Origin: Methylibium sp031393925
Lineage (GTDB): Bacteria; Pseudomonadota; Gammaproteobacteria; Burkholderiales; Burkholderiaceae_C
NCBI RefSeq assembly: GCF_031393925.1
Contig: NZ_JANMWL010000101.1
Coordinates: 1 to 25,131, forward strand
Direction: 5' to 3'
DNA: 25,131 nucleotides
Below are positions 1 through 7,338 of this stretch, in pieces; the first letter of the stretch is position 1; each line of letters starts with the position of its first letter. The notes beneath the pieces were generated by a model. It was not told where the DNA came from, made no database searches, and was given only the letters and a program-made list of their open reading frames with translations. The position numbers and the translations under genes were made by a program.

Positions 1-1
1 C

Positions 2-406
2 GTGGTGTTCGCATGGCTCATCGCCGACGGCGACATGCACCTCAAGAACATGGCCGTTGTGAAGATCGGCGAACCCGGCAATCCGGCCTTCCGCAGCGTT
101 CGGCTTGCGTCCGTCTACGACACGCTGACCACACGTGTCTTTCCCCGCCTTGAACATGACCGTATGGCGCTGAAGCTGGGCGGCAAGGACGAGCGGCTCA
201 AGCGTGCCGACTTCCTCGCGGTCGCTGCGATAGCCGGACTTCGGGCGTCGGACACCAATGCCGCGATCGATGACGTTCTGGAACGGATGCGGGCTGCCGT
301 TGCCGCGATCACTTTGCCCAAGCTCCCCGGCTACGGGCCGTCCGGCGAGGCTGCGGTGACCCGAACACTTGAGATATGCCGGGAGCGGATTGCCTCGTTC
401 GCGTGA
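2..406 (+). CDS. HipA-family kinase toxin, C-terminal part (5' end outside window)
   Basis: The frame is open at the left edge, so the GTG at base 2 is probably not the real start and only the last ~134 residues are seen. The fragment carries the HipA catalytic signature: DGDMHLKN at residues 9-16, with the presumed catalytic Asp at 11 and Asn at 16, and VYDTLTTRVFP with the presumed metal-binding Asp at 40. HipA proteins are Ser/Thr kinases; E. coli HipA phosphorylates glutamyl-tRNA synthetase and is held in check by the DNA-binding antitoxin HipB. The C-terminus looks intact, with an arginine-rich helix before the TGA. In most systems the antitoxin lies just upstream on the same strand, which is outside the window; here an antitoxin-like fragment lies downstream on the other strand. 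Family assignment is good; activity cannot be judged. Confidence 0.8.
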   Translation: MVFAWLIADGDMHLKNMAVVKIGEPGNPAFRSVRLASVYDTLTTRVFPRLEHDRMALKLGGKDERLKRADFLAVAAIAGLRASDTNAAIDDVLERMRAAVAAITLPKLPGYGPSGEAAVTRTLEICRERIASFA

Positions 407-418
407 CCAAGCACGCCA

Positions 419-547
419 CTTCTCGGCCACGTCTTCGATGGTCAGGTTCCGCCGCAGACGCGCCGTGCGCAGGTTCGCGCCCAGGCGCTCGAGCGTCTGT
501 TCGACGAGATAGGGCGGCGCGGCCAGCAGCTTGTTGCGGGCGGTCAT
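419..547 (-). pseudogene. N-terminal remnant of an XRE (HipB-like) antitoxin
   Basis: Reading leftward from the ATG at 547-545 gives a start MTARNKLLAAPPYLVEQTLE followed by RLGANLRTARLRRNLTIED and VAEK. This matches my memory of small XRE-type antitoxins that sit next to HipA toxins. After VAEK, around base 419, the frame runs on into sequence antisense to the HipA end and no longer looks like a helix-turn-helix protein, so only about 43 residues of the family are left. It is convergent with the HipA gene, not upstream of it on the same strand, which suggests an inversion or a second broken module. No database comparison was possible. Confidence 0.5.
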
Positions 548-668
548 GAATCACCGATGCGAACAGCAATTCACCAGCAGATACCATGTTGAAGAGGCGA
601 TGTGCCGCAGGCCATGAGCACATTGGCGAATGCGTACATAGCGGTGACTTAACCGGGAAAGAGTTCTG

Positions 669-2324
669 ATGTCAGAAGGTCAAATCGCAGAGCAGGTGAG
701 GCGAAGAAGAACCTTTGCCATCATTTCCCACCCCGACGCCGGCAAGACCACGCTGACCGAAAAGCTGCTGCTGTTCTCGGGCGCCATCCACATCGCCGGC
801 AGCGTGAAGGCGCGCAAGGCGACGCGTCACGCCACCAGCGACTGGATGGAAATCGAAAAGCAACGCGGCATTTCCGTCGCCAGCTCGGTGATGCAGATGC
901 TCTACCGCGACTGCGTCATCAACCTGCTCGACACGCCCGGCCACCGAGACTTTTCCGAGGACACCTACCGCGTGCTCACCGCGGTGGACTCGGCGCTGAT
1001 GGTGATCGACGCGGCCAACGGCGTGGAGCCGCAGACGCGCCGGCTGATCGAGGTCTGCCGCCAGCGCGGCACGCCGATCATGACCTTCGTCAACAAGATG
1101 GACCGCGAGGGCAAGGAGCCGCTCGCACTGCTCGACGAGATCGAGCAGGAGCTGGGCATGCCGTGCGTGCCGATGACCTGGCCGGTCGGGCAGGGCAAGG
1201 CCTTCGGCGGCATCGTCGACCTGCGCAAGCGCCAGATGCGGCTGTTCAAGGCCGGCGCCGACAAGCGCAACGATCAATCAGGCGCAGGCAGCGACGAGCT
1301 CGTCATGCTCGCCCAGGCCGGGACCTTGCGCCAGCGTTTCGGCCACGATTACGAACAGGCCGAGGGCCACATGGAACTGCTGCGTGAGGCCGCACCCGCC
1401 TTCGACGCGGCAGCCTTCGTCGCGGCGCACCAGACGCCGGTGTTCTTCGGCTCGGGCGTCAACAACTTCGGCGTGCAGGAGGTGCTCGACGCGCTGGTCG
1501 ACCTGGCCCCGCCACCGGCCGCGCGCCACGTCACGCGCCCGGACGGGCAGACCGACGAAATCGATCCCGCCGCGCCAGGCTTCTCCGGCGTGGTGTTCAA
1601 GGTGCAGGCCAACATGGACCCGTCGCACCGCGACCGCATTGCCTTCGTGCGCGTCAACTCGGGCCGGTACGGCTCGGGCATGAAGCTGCGCGTGCAGCGC
1701 AACGCCAAGGAGCTGCGCCCGACCTCGGTGGTGACCTTCCTGTCGCAGCGCCGCGAGGCGGTCGACGAGGCCTATGCCGGCGACATCATCGGCTTTACTA
1801 CCCACGGCGGCGTGCAGCTCGGCGACACCATCACCGACGGCGACACGGGCAGTGGCTTTGGCACCTACACCGGCTTGCCGTTCTTCGCGCCCGAGCTGTT
1901 CCAGACCGTCGAGCTGGCCAACCCGATCAAGAGCAAGCAGCTGCAGCAGGGTTTGCTGCAGCTCGGCGAGGAGGGCGCGATCCAGGTCTTTCGACCGACG
2001 GTCGGCGGTGCGATGCTGCTGGGCGCCGTCGGCCAGTTGCAGTTTGAAGTGGTGCAGCACCGCCTGAAGGCCGAGTACGGCGTCGACGTGCGCCTCTCGG
2101 GCAGCCGCTTCCACGGCGCGCGCTGGGTCACCTGCGACGACGACGCGGCGATGCGCAAGTTCACCGACGAGGCGGCCTCCAAGCTCGCGCTGGACGCGGC
2201 CGACACGCTGGCCTATCTGATGACCTCGCCCTACGACCTGCGGCTCACGCAGGAGCGGCACCCCTTGGTGGTGTTCCATCCGCTGCGCGAGCACGCGGGG
2301 CTGGCGCTGCAGCAGGCGGCCTGA
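669..2324 (+). CDS. prfC: Peptide chain release factor 3
   Basis: This cytoplasmic translational GTPase removes RF1/RF2 from the ribosome after peptide release. The G motifs are clear: SHPDAGKTT at residues 20-28, RGISVASS around 67-73, DTPGHRDF at 88-95 and NKMDRE at 142-147. The GTPase domain is followed by the EF-Tu-like beta-barrel with YAGDIIG and the C-terminal domain with VGQLQFEVVQHRLKAEYGV. The protein has 551 residues, close to the usual 525-540 for RF3; a short insertion near residues 200-210 (KRNDQSGAGSDE) accounts for part of the excess. The ATG at 669 follows a purine-rich GGGAAAGAG. The gene appears to stand alone and is followed by a strong GC palindrome and a repeat pair. Confidence 0.97.
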   Translation: MSEGQIAEQVRRRRTFAIISHPDAGKTTLTEKLLLFSGAIHIAGSVKARKATRHATSDWMEIEKQRGISVASSVMQMLYRDCVINLLDTPGHRDFSEDTYRVLTAVDSALMVIDAANGVEPQTRRLIEVCRQRGTPIMTFVNKMDREGKEPLALLDEIEQELGMPCVPMTWPVGQGKAFGGIVDLRKRQMRLFKAGADKRNDQSGAGSDELVMLAQAGTLRQRFGHDYEQAEGHMELLREAAPAFDAAAFVAAHQTPVFFGSGVNNFGVQEVLDALVDLAPPPAARHVTRPDGQTDEIDPAAPGFSGVVFKVQANMDPSHRDRIAFVRVNSGRYGSGMKLRVQRNAKELRPTSVVTFLSQRREAVDEAYAGDIIGFTTHGGVQLGDTITDGDTGSGFGTYTGLPFFAPELFQTVELANPIKSKQLQQGLLQLGEEGAIQVFRPTVGGAMLLGAVGQLQFEVVQHRLKAEYGVDVRLSGSRFHGARWVTCDDDAAMRKFTDEAASKLALDAADTLAYLMTSPYDLRLTQERHPLVVFHPLREHAGLALQQAA

Positions 2325-2333
2325 GGGGGTTGT

Positions 2334-2349
2334 GGGGCCGCGCGGCCCC
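2334..2349 (+). terminator. Perfect GC palindrome after prfC, possible terminator stem
   Basis: GGGGCCGCGCGGCCCC is a perfect 16-base palindrome beginning nine bases after the prfC stop. There is no following T-run, so it is not a classical intrinsic terminator. It could act as a stabilising 3' hairpin or a factor-assisted stop. Confidence 0.35.
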
Positions 2350-2350
2350 T

Positions 2351-2453
2351 CACTCCCACCCTCTTCCCCAGAGGGGCGAGGGAGCCAAGCCCTGCAATGC
2401 TGCATGCCGCTCGTCTCGCTCCCTCTCCCACTGGGAAAGGGTGGGGGTGAGGG
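2351..2453. repeat. REP/BIME-like repeat pair between convergent genes
   Basis: Two GC-rich units in opposite orientation fill the gap between prfC and the leftward glycosylase gene. The first (2351-2386) reads leftward as GGCTCCCTCGCCCCTCTGGG and onward. The second (2415-2453) reads rightward as CTCCCTCTCCCACTGGG followed by a GGGTGGGGGTGAGGG tail. Each unit can fold on itself and the two can pair with each other. The same family recurs at 7298, 18386, 19457 and 23399. Confidence 0.7.
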
Positions 2454-2462
2454 TCGGCCGGT

Positions 2463-3557
2463 TCAACCAACGAGGTCGCTGCCTAAAAACTCTTGCAGCC
2501 TCTGCATCTCCGCCTCCAACTCGCGCCTGAAGGCCGCCTCCCGCGGCGCCCGCCCCGCCACATAGCCGAACTCCGCTTTCAGCCCGAGCGCGCCGCTGCT
2601 CACATTGGCCCAGCCGATCACGCGCTCGCGCCACAGCAGCGGCAGCGCGTAGTAGCCGAGCTGGCGCCGTGCAGCCGGCGTGTAGGCCTCGAACTTGTAA
2701 GCCCAGTCCCACAGCAGTTTGAAGCGCCGCCGGTCCCACACGATCGGGTCGAAGGGCGCCAGCAGCCGCACGCCTTCGCAGCGCGCCGCATGGCGAGCGG
2801 ACGCGGGGTTCTCGCCCTCGGGCCAGTACCAGCGCACGCCGCCTGCCGTGTCGTTGGGCAGCGCCTCGCGGGCCTGCACCAGGGCTGCCTGGATCGTCGC
2901 TCGCAACTGCGGTGCGCCGTATTCGAGCAGGCGCGCGAGGTAGGCCAGGCTCACCGCCGGCAGCGGCGCGTACTTGGCCACCACCAGCGCCAGCAGCGCG
3001 CGCGCCCGTTCGGCGTCGCCGCGTTCGTCGGCATCGCGCTCGACGACCGCATACACGCGCGTGCCCTGTTCGCGCCGCGCCACGCGCAGCAGGCCGCGGT
3101 AGTGCATGCCGTCGAGCAGGTGGGTGGTGGCGTTGAGCGTGCCGCCCCAGTAGCCCGGGACGCGGCCGTGGTCGAACGCGGCCGTGACCTCACGCGGATG
3201 CGTCGCGCCGCGCTCGCGGATGAAGGCCAGCACCTCGGCTGCGCGCTGCGTCGTTGTCGCGTCCCACGGCCGCTTGGGCGTGCGGGGGTGCATGAGTGCC
3301 AAGTGACGGCGCGGCAGAAAGCCGTAGTTGACGAAGCAATCTTCGTCGATGGCCAGGCGCGCGTAGCGGCGCTCGAGGTCGCCGACGCGATAAGCGGCGA
3401 CGCGGTGGCGCAAGGTCAGGTCCTGCGCCCGAGCCGGCGCGCGGATCGGGTCGGCCTGCACGAAGCCAAGCCGCTCAATCGCGCGCGCCAGCGTGGTCAG
3501 GGGGAACAGGGTGCGCGCCACCGCATGGCGGCGCAGGTCGTCGAGCGTGACGGGCAT
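2463..3557 (-). CDS. Winged-helix DNA glycosylase of the YcaQ/AlkX (HTH_42) family
   Basis: The 364-residue protein matches the winged-helix family that includes E. coli YcaQ and Streptomyces AlkZ, monofunctional glycosylases that unhook interstrand crosslinks or remove bulky N-alkylated bases. The key catalytic element of that family, a Q-x-D or Q-x-Q motif, is visible as Q34-A-D36 in FVQADPIRAPARAQDL. Other family marks are the conserved FVNYGFLPRRHLALMHPR around residues 95-112, LLAPFDPIVWDRRR near 265-280 and the tail block YYALPLLWRERVIGWAN. Length and the ATG start at 3557 fit the family. No neighbouring repair gene or self-resistance cluster is visible, so it is more likely a housekeeping YcaQ-type enzyme than part of an antibiotic locus. 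The exact lesion cannot be told from sequence. Confidence 0.85.
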   Translation of the reverse strand: MPVTLDDLRRHAVARTLFPLTTLARAIERLGFVQADPIRAPARAQDLTLRHRVAAYRVGDLERRYARLAIDEDCFVNYGFLPRRHLALMHPRTPKRPWDATTTQRAAEVLAFIRERGATHPREVTAAFDHGRVPGYWGGTLNATTHLLDGMHYRGLLRVARREQGTRVYAVVERDADERGDAERARALLALVVAKYAPLPAVSLAYLARLLEYGAPQLRATIQAALVQAREALPNDTAGGVRWYWPEGENPASARHAARCEGVRLLAPFDPIVWDRRRFKLLWDWAYKFEAYTPAARRQLGYYALPLLWRERVIGWANVSSGALGLKAEFGYVAGRAPREAAFRRELEAEMQRLQEFLGSDLVG

Positions 3558-3697
3558 CGCTCGATGATGCCGCAGGCCGATCGCCTGCCACGTTCACGCG
3601 CGTGCCCTCACGTCGTCATGCGCTCATGGGACACCCATCGCGCTGCGCGCTGCCCCGCCGAGCGGGGAGTCTTAGGCCTTCGGGCGGCCGTGCGGGC

Positions 3698-4021
3698 TCA
3701 TGCAGTCAGCGTCGCGCTCGGTGCAGCAGCCACGCCGAGCGTCCACTGCGTCGTTGCGGGTGGCTGCACCAGATAGCCGTTGGTGTCGATGATGCGCTCG
3801 CGGCGCGCCGCCTCGACCGCGGGGTGCTCGTGGTTGGCGTGGCTGCGCTGCGCGCCGCCCTGCGCCGGGTGGCCGACGATGAAGTTGGCCGCCTCGATGC
3901 CGGGCAGGCTGCGCGGCGAGAACACGGCAGGGTGCTGACCGACGTCACCGGCCTGGGCGACGCCGGTGGTCGCAAGGGCGGTCAAGGCGATGAGCGCGAA
4001 ACGCAAGGGGGAGGTTCTCAT
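3698..4021 (-). CDS. Small secreted protein of unknown function, histidine-containing
   Basis: A 107-residue protein from the ATG at 4021-4019. This start is preferred to a TTG two codons upstream because AGGAG lies at the right distance before it. The N-terminus is a typical Sec signal peptide: a charged MRTSPLR, a hydrophobic core FALIALTALATTGV and a likely cleavage after AQA. The mature part of about 83 residues is hydrophilic, with HPAVFSP, NFIVGHPAQ and HANHEHPAVEAARRERIID, and lacks cysteines. The histidines could bind metal, but that is speculation. I recall short periplasmic proteins of this style in Burkholderiales but cannot name a characterised family. It is transcribed leftward from the palindrome-rich gap at 4022-4257. 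A hairpin with arms CCCCGC/GCGGGG near 3653-3667 could end the message. Confidence 0.7.
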   Translation of the reverse strand: MRTSPLRFALIALTALATTGVAQAGDVGQHPAVFSPRSLPGIEAANFIVGHPAQGGAQRSHANHEHPAVEAARRERIIDTNGYLVQPPATTQWTLGVAAAPSATLTA

Positions 4022-4057
4022 TGACAACTCCTGAAGGTGAAAACTCGGCTTTGGGCG

Positions 4058-4082
4058 GTCGATGCTGCAATGCAGCGTCGAT
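4058..4082. promoter_or_regulatory. 25-bp imperfect inverted repeat in the divergent gap
   Basis: The arms GTCGATGCTGCA and TGCAGCGTCGAT flank a single central A and pair at 10 of 12 positions; one mismatch becomes G-U in RNA. It lies 37-61 bases upstream of the start of the secreted-protein gene, so it may be an operator or a hairpin in that gene's leader. Confidence 0.5.
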
Positions 4083-4083
4083 T

Positions 4084-4101
4084 ACTAGGGAATACCCTAG
4101 T
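4084..4101. promoter_or_regulatory. 18-bp perfect-armed palindrome, candidate operator
   Basis: ACTAGGG and CCCTAGT are perfect 7-base arms around AATA, directly abutting the previous inverted repeat. Read leftward, a -35-like TTGAAA overlaps its edge at 4106-4101, so the palindrome would lie in the spacer of a promoter for the secreted-protein gene. The -10 match is weak, so the promoter is tentative. The binding protein is unknown. Confidence 0.5.
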
Positions 4102-4140
4102 TTCAAACTTGGATGCGACGTAAATATGTTTCTTAAAACC

Positions 4141-4159
4141 ATTGTTGCGATGCAGCAAT
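4141..4159. promoter_or_regulatory. 19-bp inverted repeat, third palindrome in the gap
   Basis: The arms ATTGTTGC and GCAGCAAT flank GAT with one mismatch. The core GATGCAGCA resembles the core of the repeat at 4058-4082, which hints at two sites for one protein. It lies on the side facing the rightward ORF. Confidence 0.4.
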
Positions 4160-4257
4160 CATCCGTCTTCCCAGGGAAAACACGGCGTAGTTATGGCCAT
4201 GAATGCCGGTTTGCCCGTGGCAGCATGCGAGCCCTTTCACTTGCATCGGCACCTCTC

Positions 4258-4653
4258 ATGACCACCATGGACCCACTTCGCTGCGTCGGCATCAGGCAAG
4301 CCGTGCTGTCGGGCGACGGCAGCACCGTGTTGCTCGAAATGTCCATGGCCAACGGCAAGATCTTTCCGCTCGAGCTCAACGCCCCCGGCGTGGAGTTGAT
4401 GAGCCGCGCCTTGATGGCCTGCGCGCAGGCGCTCGGCGGTGCGCGGCCCACCGAGCGGGCGCTGGCAGAGACGCAAGCGGCAGAGGCCGTGGTGGTGCCG
4501 GTGGATGAGCTGGCGCTGTACCGCCCTGACGACGCCAGCGCGCAGCTGCTCGCGCGCGTGGGCTGCATCGACCTGGCACTGGCCCTGCCCAATGCCGCCG
4601 CCGCCGACGCGCTGGCGCAGGCGCTGCGCGCGCCGAGGTCGTTGAGCGCCTGA
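4258..4653 (+). CDS. Unrecognised small cytoplasmic protein
   Basis: I do not recognise this protein. The frame is open from 4021, but the stretch before about 4225 does not look coding, so the start is taken as ATG 4258 (131 residues); ATG 4225 or 4267 are alternatives and none has a strong ribosome site. The visible part starts MTTMDPLRCVGIRQAVLSGDG, then a strand-rich segment STVLLEMSMANGKIFPLELN, a helix AALMACAQALG-like region, and an alanine/leucine-rich C-terminal half with VVVPVDELALYRPDDASAQL. There is no signal peptide or membrane segment. Codon use is the same GC-rich style as its neighbours. It ends three bases before the convergent ASCH gene. Confidence 0.5.
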   Translation: MTTMDPLRCVGIRQAVLSGDGSTVLLEMSMANGKIFPLELNAPGVELMSRALMACAQALGGARPTERALAETQAAEAVVVPVDELALYRPDDASAQLLARVGCIDLALALPNAAAADALAQALRAPRSLSA

Positions 4654-4656
4654 GCC

Positions 4657-5211
4657 TCAGCTGCCTGACGCGCCCGGCGACCCAGCTTCAGTGCCTGGCG
4701 CGCCCGGCGCGAGCGGCGAGTCCGGCGGCCAGGCCCGCTCGAAGTACTCGAGCACCAGCTCGGTCTGCTCGCCGATCTCGAAGCCTTCGCGTTCGGCACG
4801 CTCGGCAAAGTCTTGCCGGTGCGCGGTGAGCCACCACGCGAGCGTCATGTCGCCCTCGCCGGCGTCGAAGGCAAAGGCGTCGTCGATCTCGTTGAAGTGG
4901 CGCAGCTCCACATGCGTGGTGCGCACGATCGCAGCGGGCCGGCCGTCGCCGTCGAGCACCACCAGGTGTTCGCCCGGCTGCGGCAGCGGCTCCAGGCTTT
5001 GCTGGAAATCGCGCCGCAGGCTGGCGTGCGCGCGCTTGATGCCGCTGGCCACCAACTCGGCCAGTGTGTCGGCCAGCGCGCGCGTGTGGCCCAGCGCGCT
5101 GGCCGAAAAGCCCTCGACCTTGACGCCGCGCTCGCGCTGGTAGTCGAGCCAGAAAGCCTCGATCAAGGCCACCCGTCCGGGGGCGGGGGAACTGCGCTGG
5201 CTGGTGGGCAT
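4657..5211 (-). CDS. ASCH-domain protein
   Basis: A 184-residue cytoplasmic protein. The ATG at 5211 (MPTSQRSSPAPG) is chosen because the longer frame upstream overlaps the promoter area of the divergent gene and has low complexity. The family signature is the ASCH pattern: a G-x-K-x-A-x-ASL motif (GIKRAHASL), PLPQPGEHLVVLDGDGRPAAIVRTT as the beta-barrel core, then FNEIDDAFAFDAGEGD followed by TLAWWLTAHRQDF. ASCH is a PUA-like fold associated with RNA binding, and a few members hydrolyse modified nucleosides, so the role here is open. The C-terminal 20 residues are proline/glycine rich and probably disordered. It is convergent with the ORF at 4258 and divergent from the DUF445 gene. Confidence 0.85.
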   Translation of the reverse strand: MPTSQRSSPAPGRVALIEAFWLDYQRERGVKVEGFSASALGHTRALADTLAELVASGIKRAHASLRRDFQQSLEPLPQPGEHLVVLDGDGRPAAIVRTTHVELRHFNEIDDAFAFDAGEGDMTLAWWLTAHRQDFAERAEREGFEIGEQTELVLEYFERAWPPDSPLAPGAPGTEAGSPGASGS

Positions 5212-5314
5212 GTGCGTGAGGGACGCGGGTCTGGAAAAAAGGCCGGCGCAGTGTGCCACGCGACCCTCGAGCCCGCCCGCGATACTGAAGCCGCCTGCCC
5301 CGCCGCGACCCGCA

Positions 5315-6568
5315 ATGAGCGCCCCCTCCGACCTCGACCGCATGAAATGGACCGCGCTCGGTCTGCTGGCCGCCGCCGCCGTGCTCTACGTCGGCGCCAC
5401 CCTGCTGGAGCCGCGCCACGCGGCCTGGGGCTACGCCGCGGCGTTTGGCGAGGCGGCGATGGTGGGCGCGATCGCCGACTGGTTTGCGGTGGTGGCGCTG
5501 TTTGGCCACCCGCTCGGCCTGCCGATACCGCACACCGCCATCATCCCGGCCAACAAGGACCGCATCGGCCGCAACCTCGCCAGTTTTTTGTGCGCCCACT
5601 TCCTCGGCACCGAGCAGGTGCTCGACAAGCTGCGGCGCTTTGGTGCCGCGCGGCGCCTGGCCGACTGGTTGGCCGAGCGCCGGCACGCCGAGCAACTGGC
5701 CGGCCACGCGAGTGCCGTGCTGCGCTATGCCCTGCGCAGCTTCGACGACGAGCGCGTGCGGCGCTTCGTCGGCGCGGCGCTGATCGAGCAGCTCGGCCGC
5801 ATCGACGTGGCGCGCCTGGGCGCCCAGCTCATTGAAGTGGCGACCGCCGAGGGGCGCCACCAGGCGGTGCTCGCCAGCGTGCTGCGCCGGCTCAGGGCGG
5901 TGCTGGACGACGACGACCTCAAGCAGCGCGTCGCAGAGCTCATCGCCGCGGAGGTGAAGGTCTTGCGCGTGGTGGGCCTGGACGAGCTGGCCGGTCGCTA
6001 CGCCGCCGCCAAGATGCTGGCCGGCCTGATCCGCCTGATGGGCGAAATGGCCGACGACCCGGCGCACCCCTTGCGCGGCAAGTTCGATCGCTATGTCGGC
6101 GAGCTCGCCGTGCGCTTGCAGGACGACGCAACGCTGCGTGCCAGGGTCGAGGACGTGAAGCACGCGCTGCTCGGCCATGCGCCGCTGGCGGCGTTTCTGC
6201 AGGCGCTGTGGTCCGACCTCGTCAGTGCGGTGGAGCGCGACCTCGACGCCGAGGCCTCGGTGCTGCGCTCGCACACCGCCGCGGCCGTCATGGCGGTGGG
6301 CGAGCGGCTGCGCGCGGACGAAGCAATGCAAGACTGGATCGACCAGCAGCTACTGGACGCCGCGCCGCGCTGGGTGGAGCAGTATCGCGAGCAGATACGC
6401 CTGTACATCGTCACGCGCGTGCAGGCCTGGAACGCGGGCGAGATGACGCAGGAACTCGAGCGCAACATCGGCCGCGACCTGCAATTCATCCGCATCAACG
6501 GCACCTTGGTGGGCGGGCTGGTCGGGCTGGCGATCCATGCGGCCACGCACCTGTTGAAGGCGACGTGA
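5315..6568 (+). CDS. DUF445-family inner-membrane protein (YjiN-like)
   Basis: A 417-residue protein starting at ATG 5315 (MSAPSDLDRMKW); the upstream in-frame stretch is proline-rich and unlikely to be translated. DUF445 proteins have an N-terminal membrane anchor, and one is seen as TALGLLAAAAVLYVGATLL. This is followed by the family hallmark GEAAMVGAIADWFAVVALF and HPLGLPIPHTAIIPANKDRI. A long charged helical region follows, rich in paired LRRFGAARRLADWL-type helices. The C-terminus has a second hydrophobic stretch, GTLVGGLVGLAIHAATHLL. The function of the family is not established; some Bacillus members are linked to membrane-associated spore proteins. It ends 24 bases before the convergent DUF2238 gene. 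No obvious link to C1 metabolism is visible. Confidence 0.88.
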   Translation: MSAPSDLDRMKWTALGLLAAAAVLYVGATLLEPRHAAWGYAAAFGEAAMVGAIADWFAVVALFGHPLGLPIPHTAIIPANKDRIGRNLASFLCAHFLGTEQVLDKLRRFGAARRLADWLAERRHAEQLAGHASAVLRYALRSFDDERVRRFVGAALIEQLGRIDVARLGAQLIEVATAEGRHQAVLASVLRRLRAVLDDDDLKQRVAELIAAEVKVLRVVGLDELAGRYAAAKMLAGLIRLMGEMADDPAHPLRGKFDRYVGELAVRLQDDATLRARVEDVKHALLGHAPLAAFLQALWSDLVSAVERDLDAEASVLRSHTAAAVMAVGERLRADEAMQDWIDQQLLDAAPRWVEQYREQIRLYIVTRVQAWNAGEMTQELERNIGRDLQFIRINGTLVGGLVGLAIHAATHLLKAT

Positions 6569-6592
6569 CGAGGCGGTCTGCCCCGGTGCGCT

Positions 6593-7231
6593 TCAGGCCC
6601 GGCGCGTCAGCACCGCCAGCTGCCGGTCATGCCAGCGCGCCAGCAGCCACTGCGCCGCCATCGCACCGATCCAGGCGCAGAACATGTCCTTCTGCGTGTC
6701 GAAGGGGTCGCCCTGGGTGCCGAGAAAGTCGTCGGCGCCGGCGCCGAGGGCCGCCGCCGCGCCCCATTCGACCAGCTCGTAGATCGCGCTGATGGCCAGG
6801 CAGATGGCGGTGACGAGCGTGAACAGCCAGCCGCCGCGCATGTCGGGTCGCGCCAGCGGCGTGAGCCGCAGCAGCAGTTCGCGCGCCGCGATCGCCGGCA
6901 CGAAGCCCTGCATGAGGTGGCCGATGCGGTCGTAGTGGTTGCGCTCGAAGCCGAACGCGTCCTGCATCCAGAAGCCCAGCGGCACGCGCGCGTAGGTGTA
7001 GTGGCCGCCGAGCATCAGCACCGCGGCGTGCAGCGCGATCAGCACGTAGAGCAGGGTGATGAGCGGAAAGCGCCGGTGCGTGGCGAGCAGGACCGGCACC
7101 ACGATCCAGATCGGCGCGACTTCCATCGCCCAGGTGCCCAGCCCGTGCGCGCGCCAGGCCGACAGCGCCATCAGAGCGACGGTGAAGCCGCTGTAAATCC
7201 AGAGGGCGCGCGCGGTCAGCGTGGGGGTCAT
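6593..7231 (-). CDS. DUF2238 (YjdF-like) integral membrane protein
   Basis: A 212-residue polytopic membrane protein with about six hydrophobic segments: WIYSGFTVALMALSAW near the N-terminus, APIWIVVPVLLATH, LITLLYVLIALHAAVLML, the amphipathic HLMQGFVPAIAARELLL, WLFTLVTAICLAISAIYELVEW and FCAWIGAMAAQWLLA. The family signature residues are present: NHYDRIGHLMQG, YELVEW and DDFLGTQGDPFDTQKDM, whose acidic/histidine residues suggest a metal or acid-base role inside the membrane. Biochemical function is not established for this family. It lies downstream of folC on the same strand with a 107-bp gap holding one REP-like unit, so it may be read through from the gck-ftfL-folC unit, but I see nothing tying it to folate or C1 metabolism. 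Confidence 0.85.
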   Translation of the reverse strand: MTPTLTARALWIYSGFTVALMALSAWRAHGLGTWAMEVAPIWIVVPVLLATHRRFPLITLLYVLIALHAAVLMLGGHYTYARVPLGFWMQDAFGFERNHYDRIGHLMQGFVPAIAARELLLRLTPLARPDMRGGWLFTLVTAICLAISAIYELVEWGAAAALGAGADDFLGTQGDPFDTQKDMFCAWIGAMAAQWLLARWHDRQLAVLTRRA

Positions 7232-7297
7232 GGCCGCGATGCTGCCAGAGCTGGAGAGGCCGGCCGCGGAGATCCCGCTCGCGGTCGCCGGCAGCGC

Positions 7298-7331
7298 TCA
7301 CCCCAACCCTCTCCCAGAGGGAGGGGGAGCC
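7298..7331. repeat. Single REP-like unit
   Basis: This is one GC-rich self-complementary unit between folC and the DUF2238 gene. Leftward it reads GGCTCCCCCTCCCTCTGGG followed by AGAGGGTTGGGGTGA. It belongs to the same family as the paired units at 2351 and 19457 but has no inverted partner here. Confidence 0.7.
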
Positions 7332-7338
7332 ATCGTGC

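Noticed and set aside
2..547. A working HipA-HipB toxin-antitoxin module
   Set aside because: Only the toxin end is in the window and the antitoxin-like piece is truncated and on the opposite strand, so function cannot be claimed.
4021..4257. Upstream start at 4021 for the unrecognised ORF
   Set aside because: The added 79 residues would run through the three palindromes, have mixed composition and overlap the start of the divergent gene, so they are probably not coding.
5204..5314. Longer N-terminus for the DUF445 protein
   Set aside because: The extra segment is proline-rich, overlaps the start of the divergent ASCH gene and would place residues before the membrane anchor that the family lacks.
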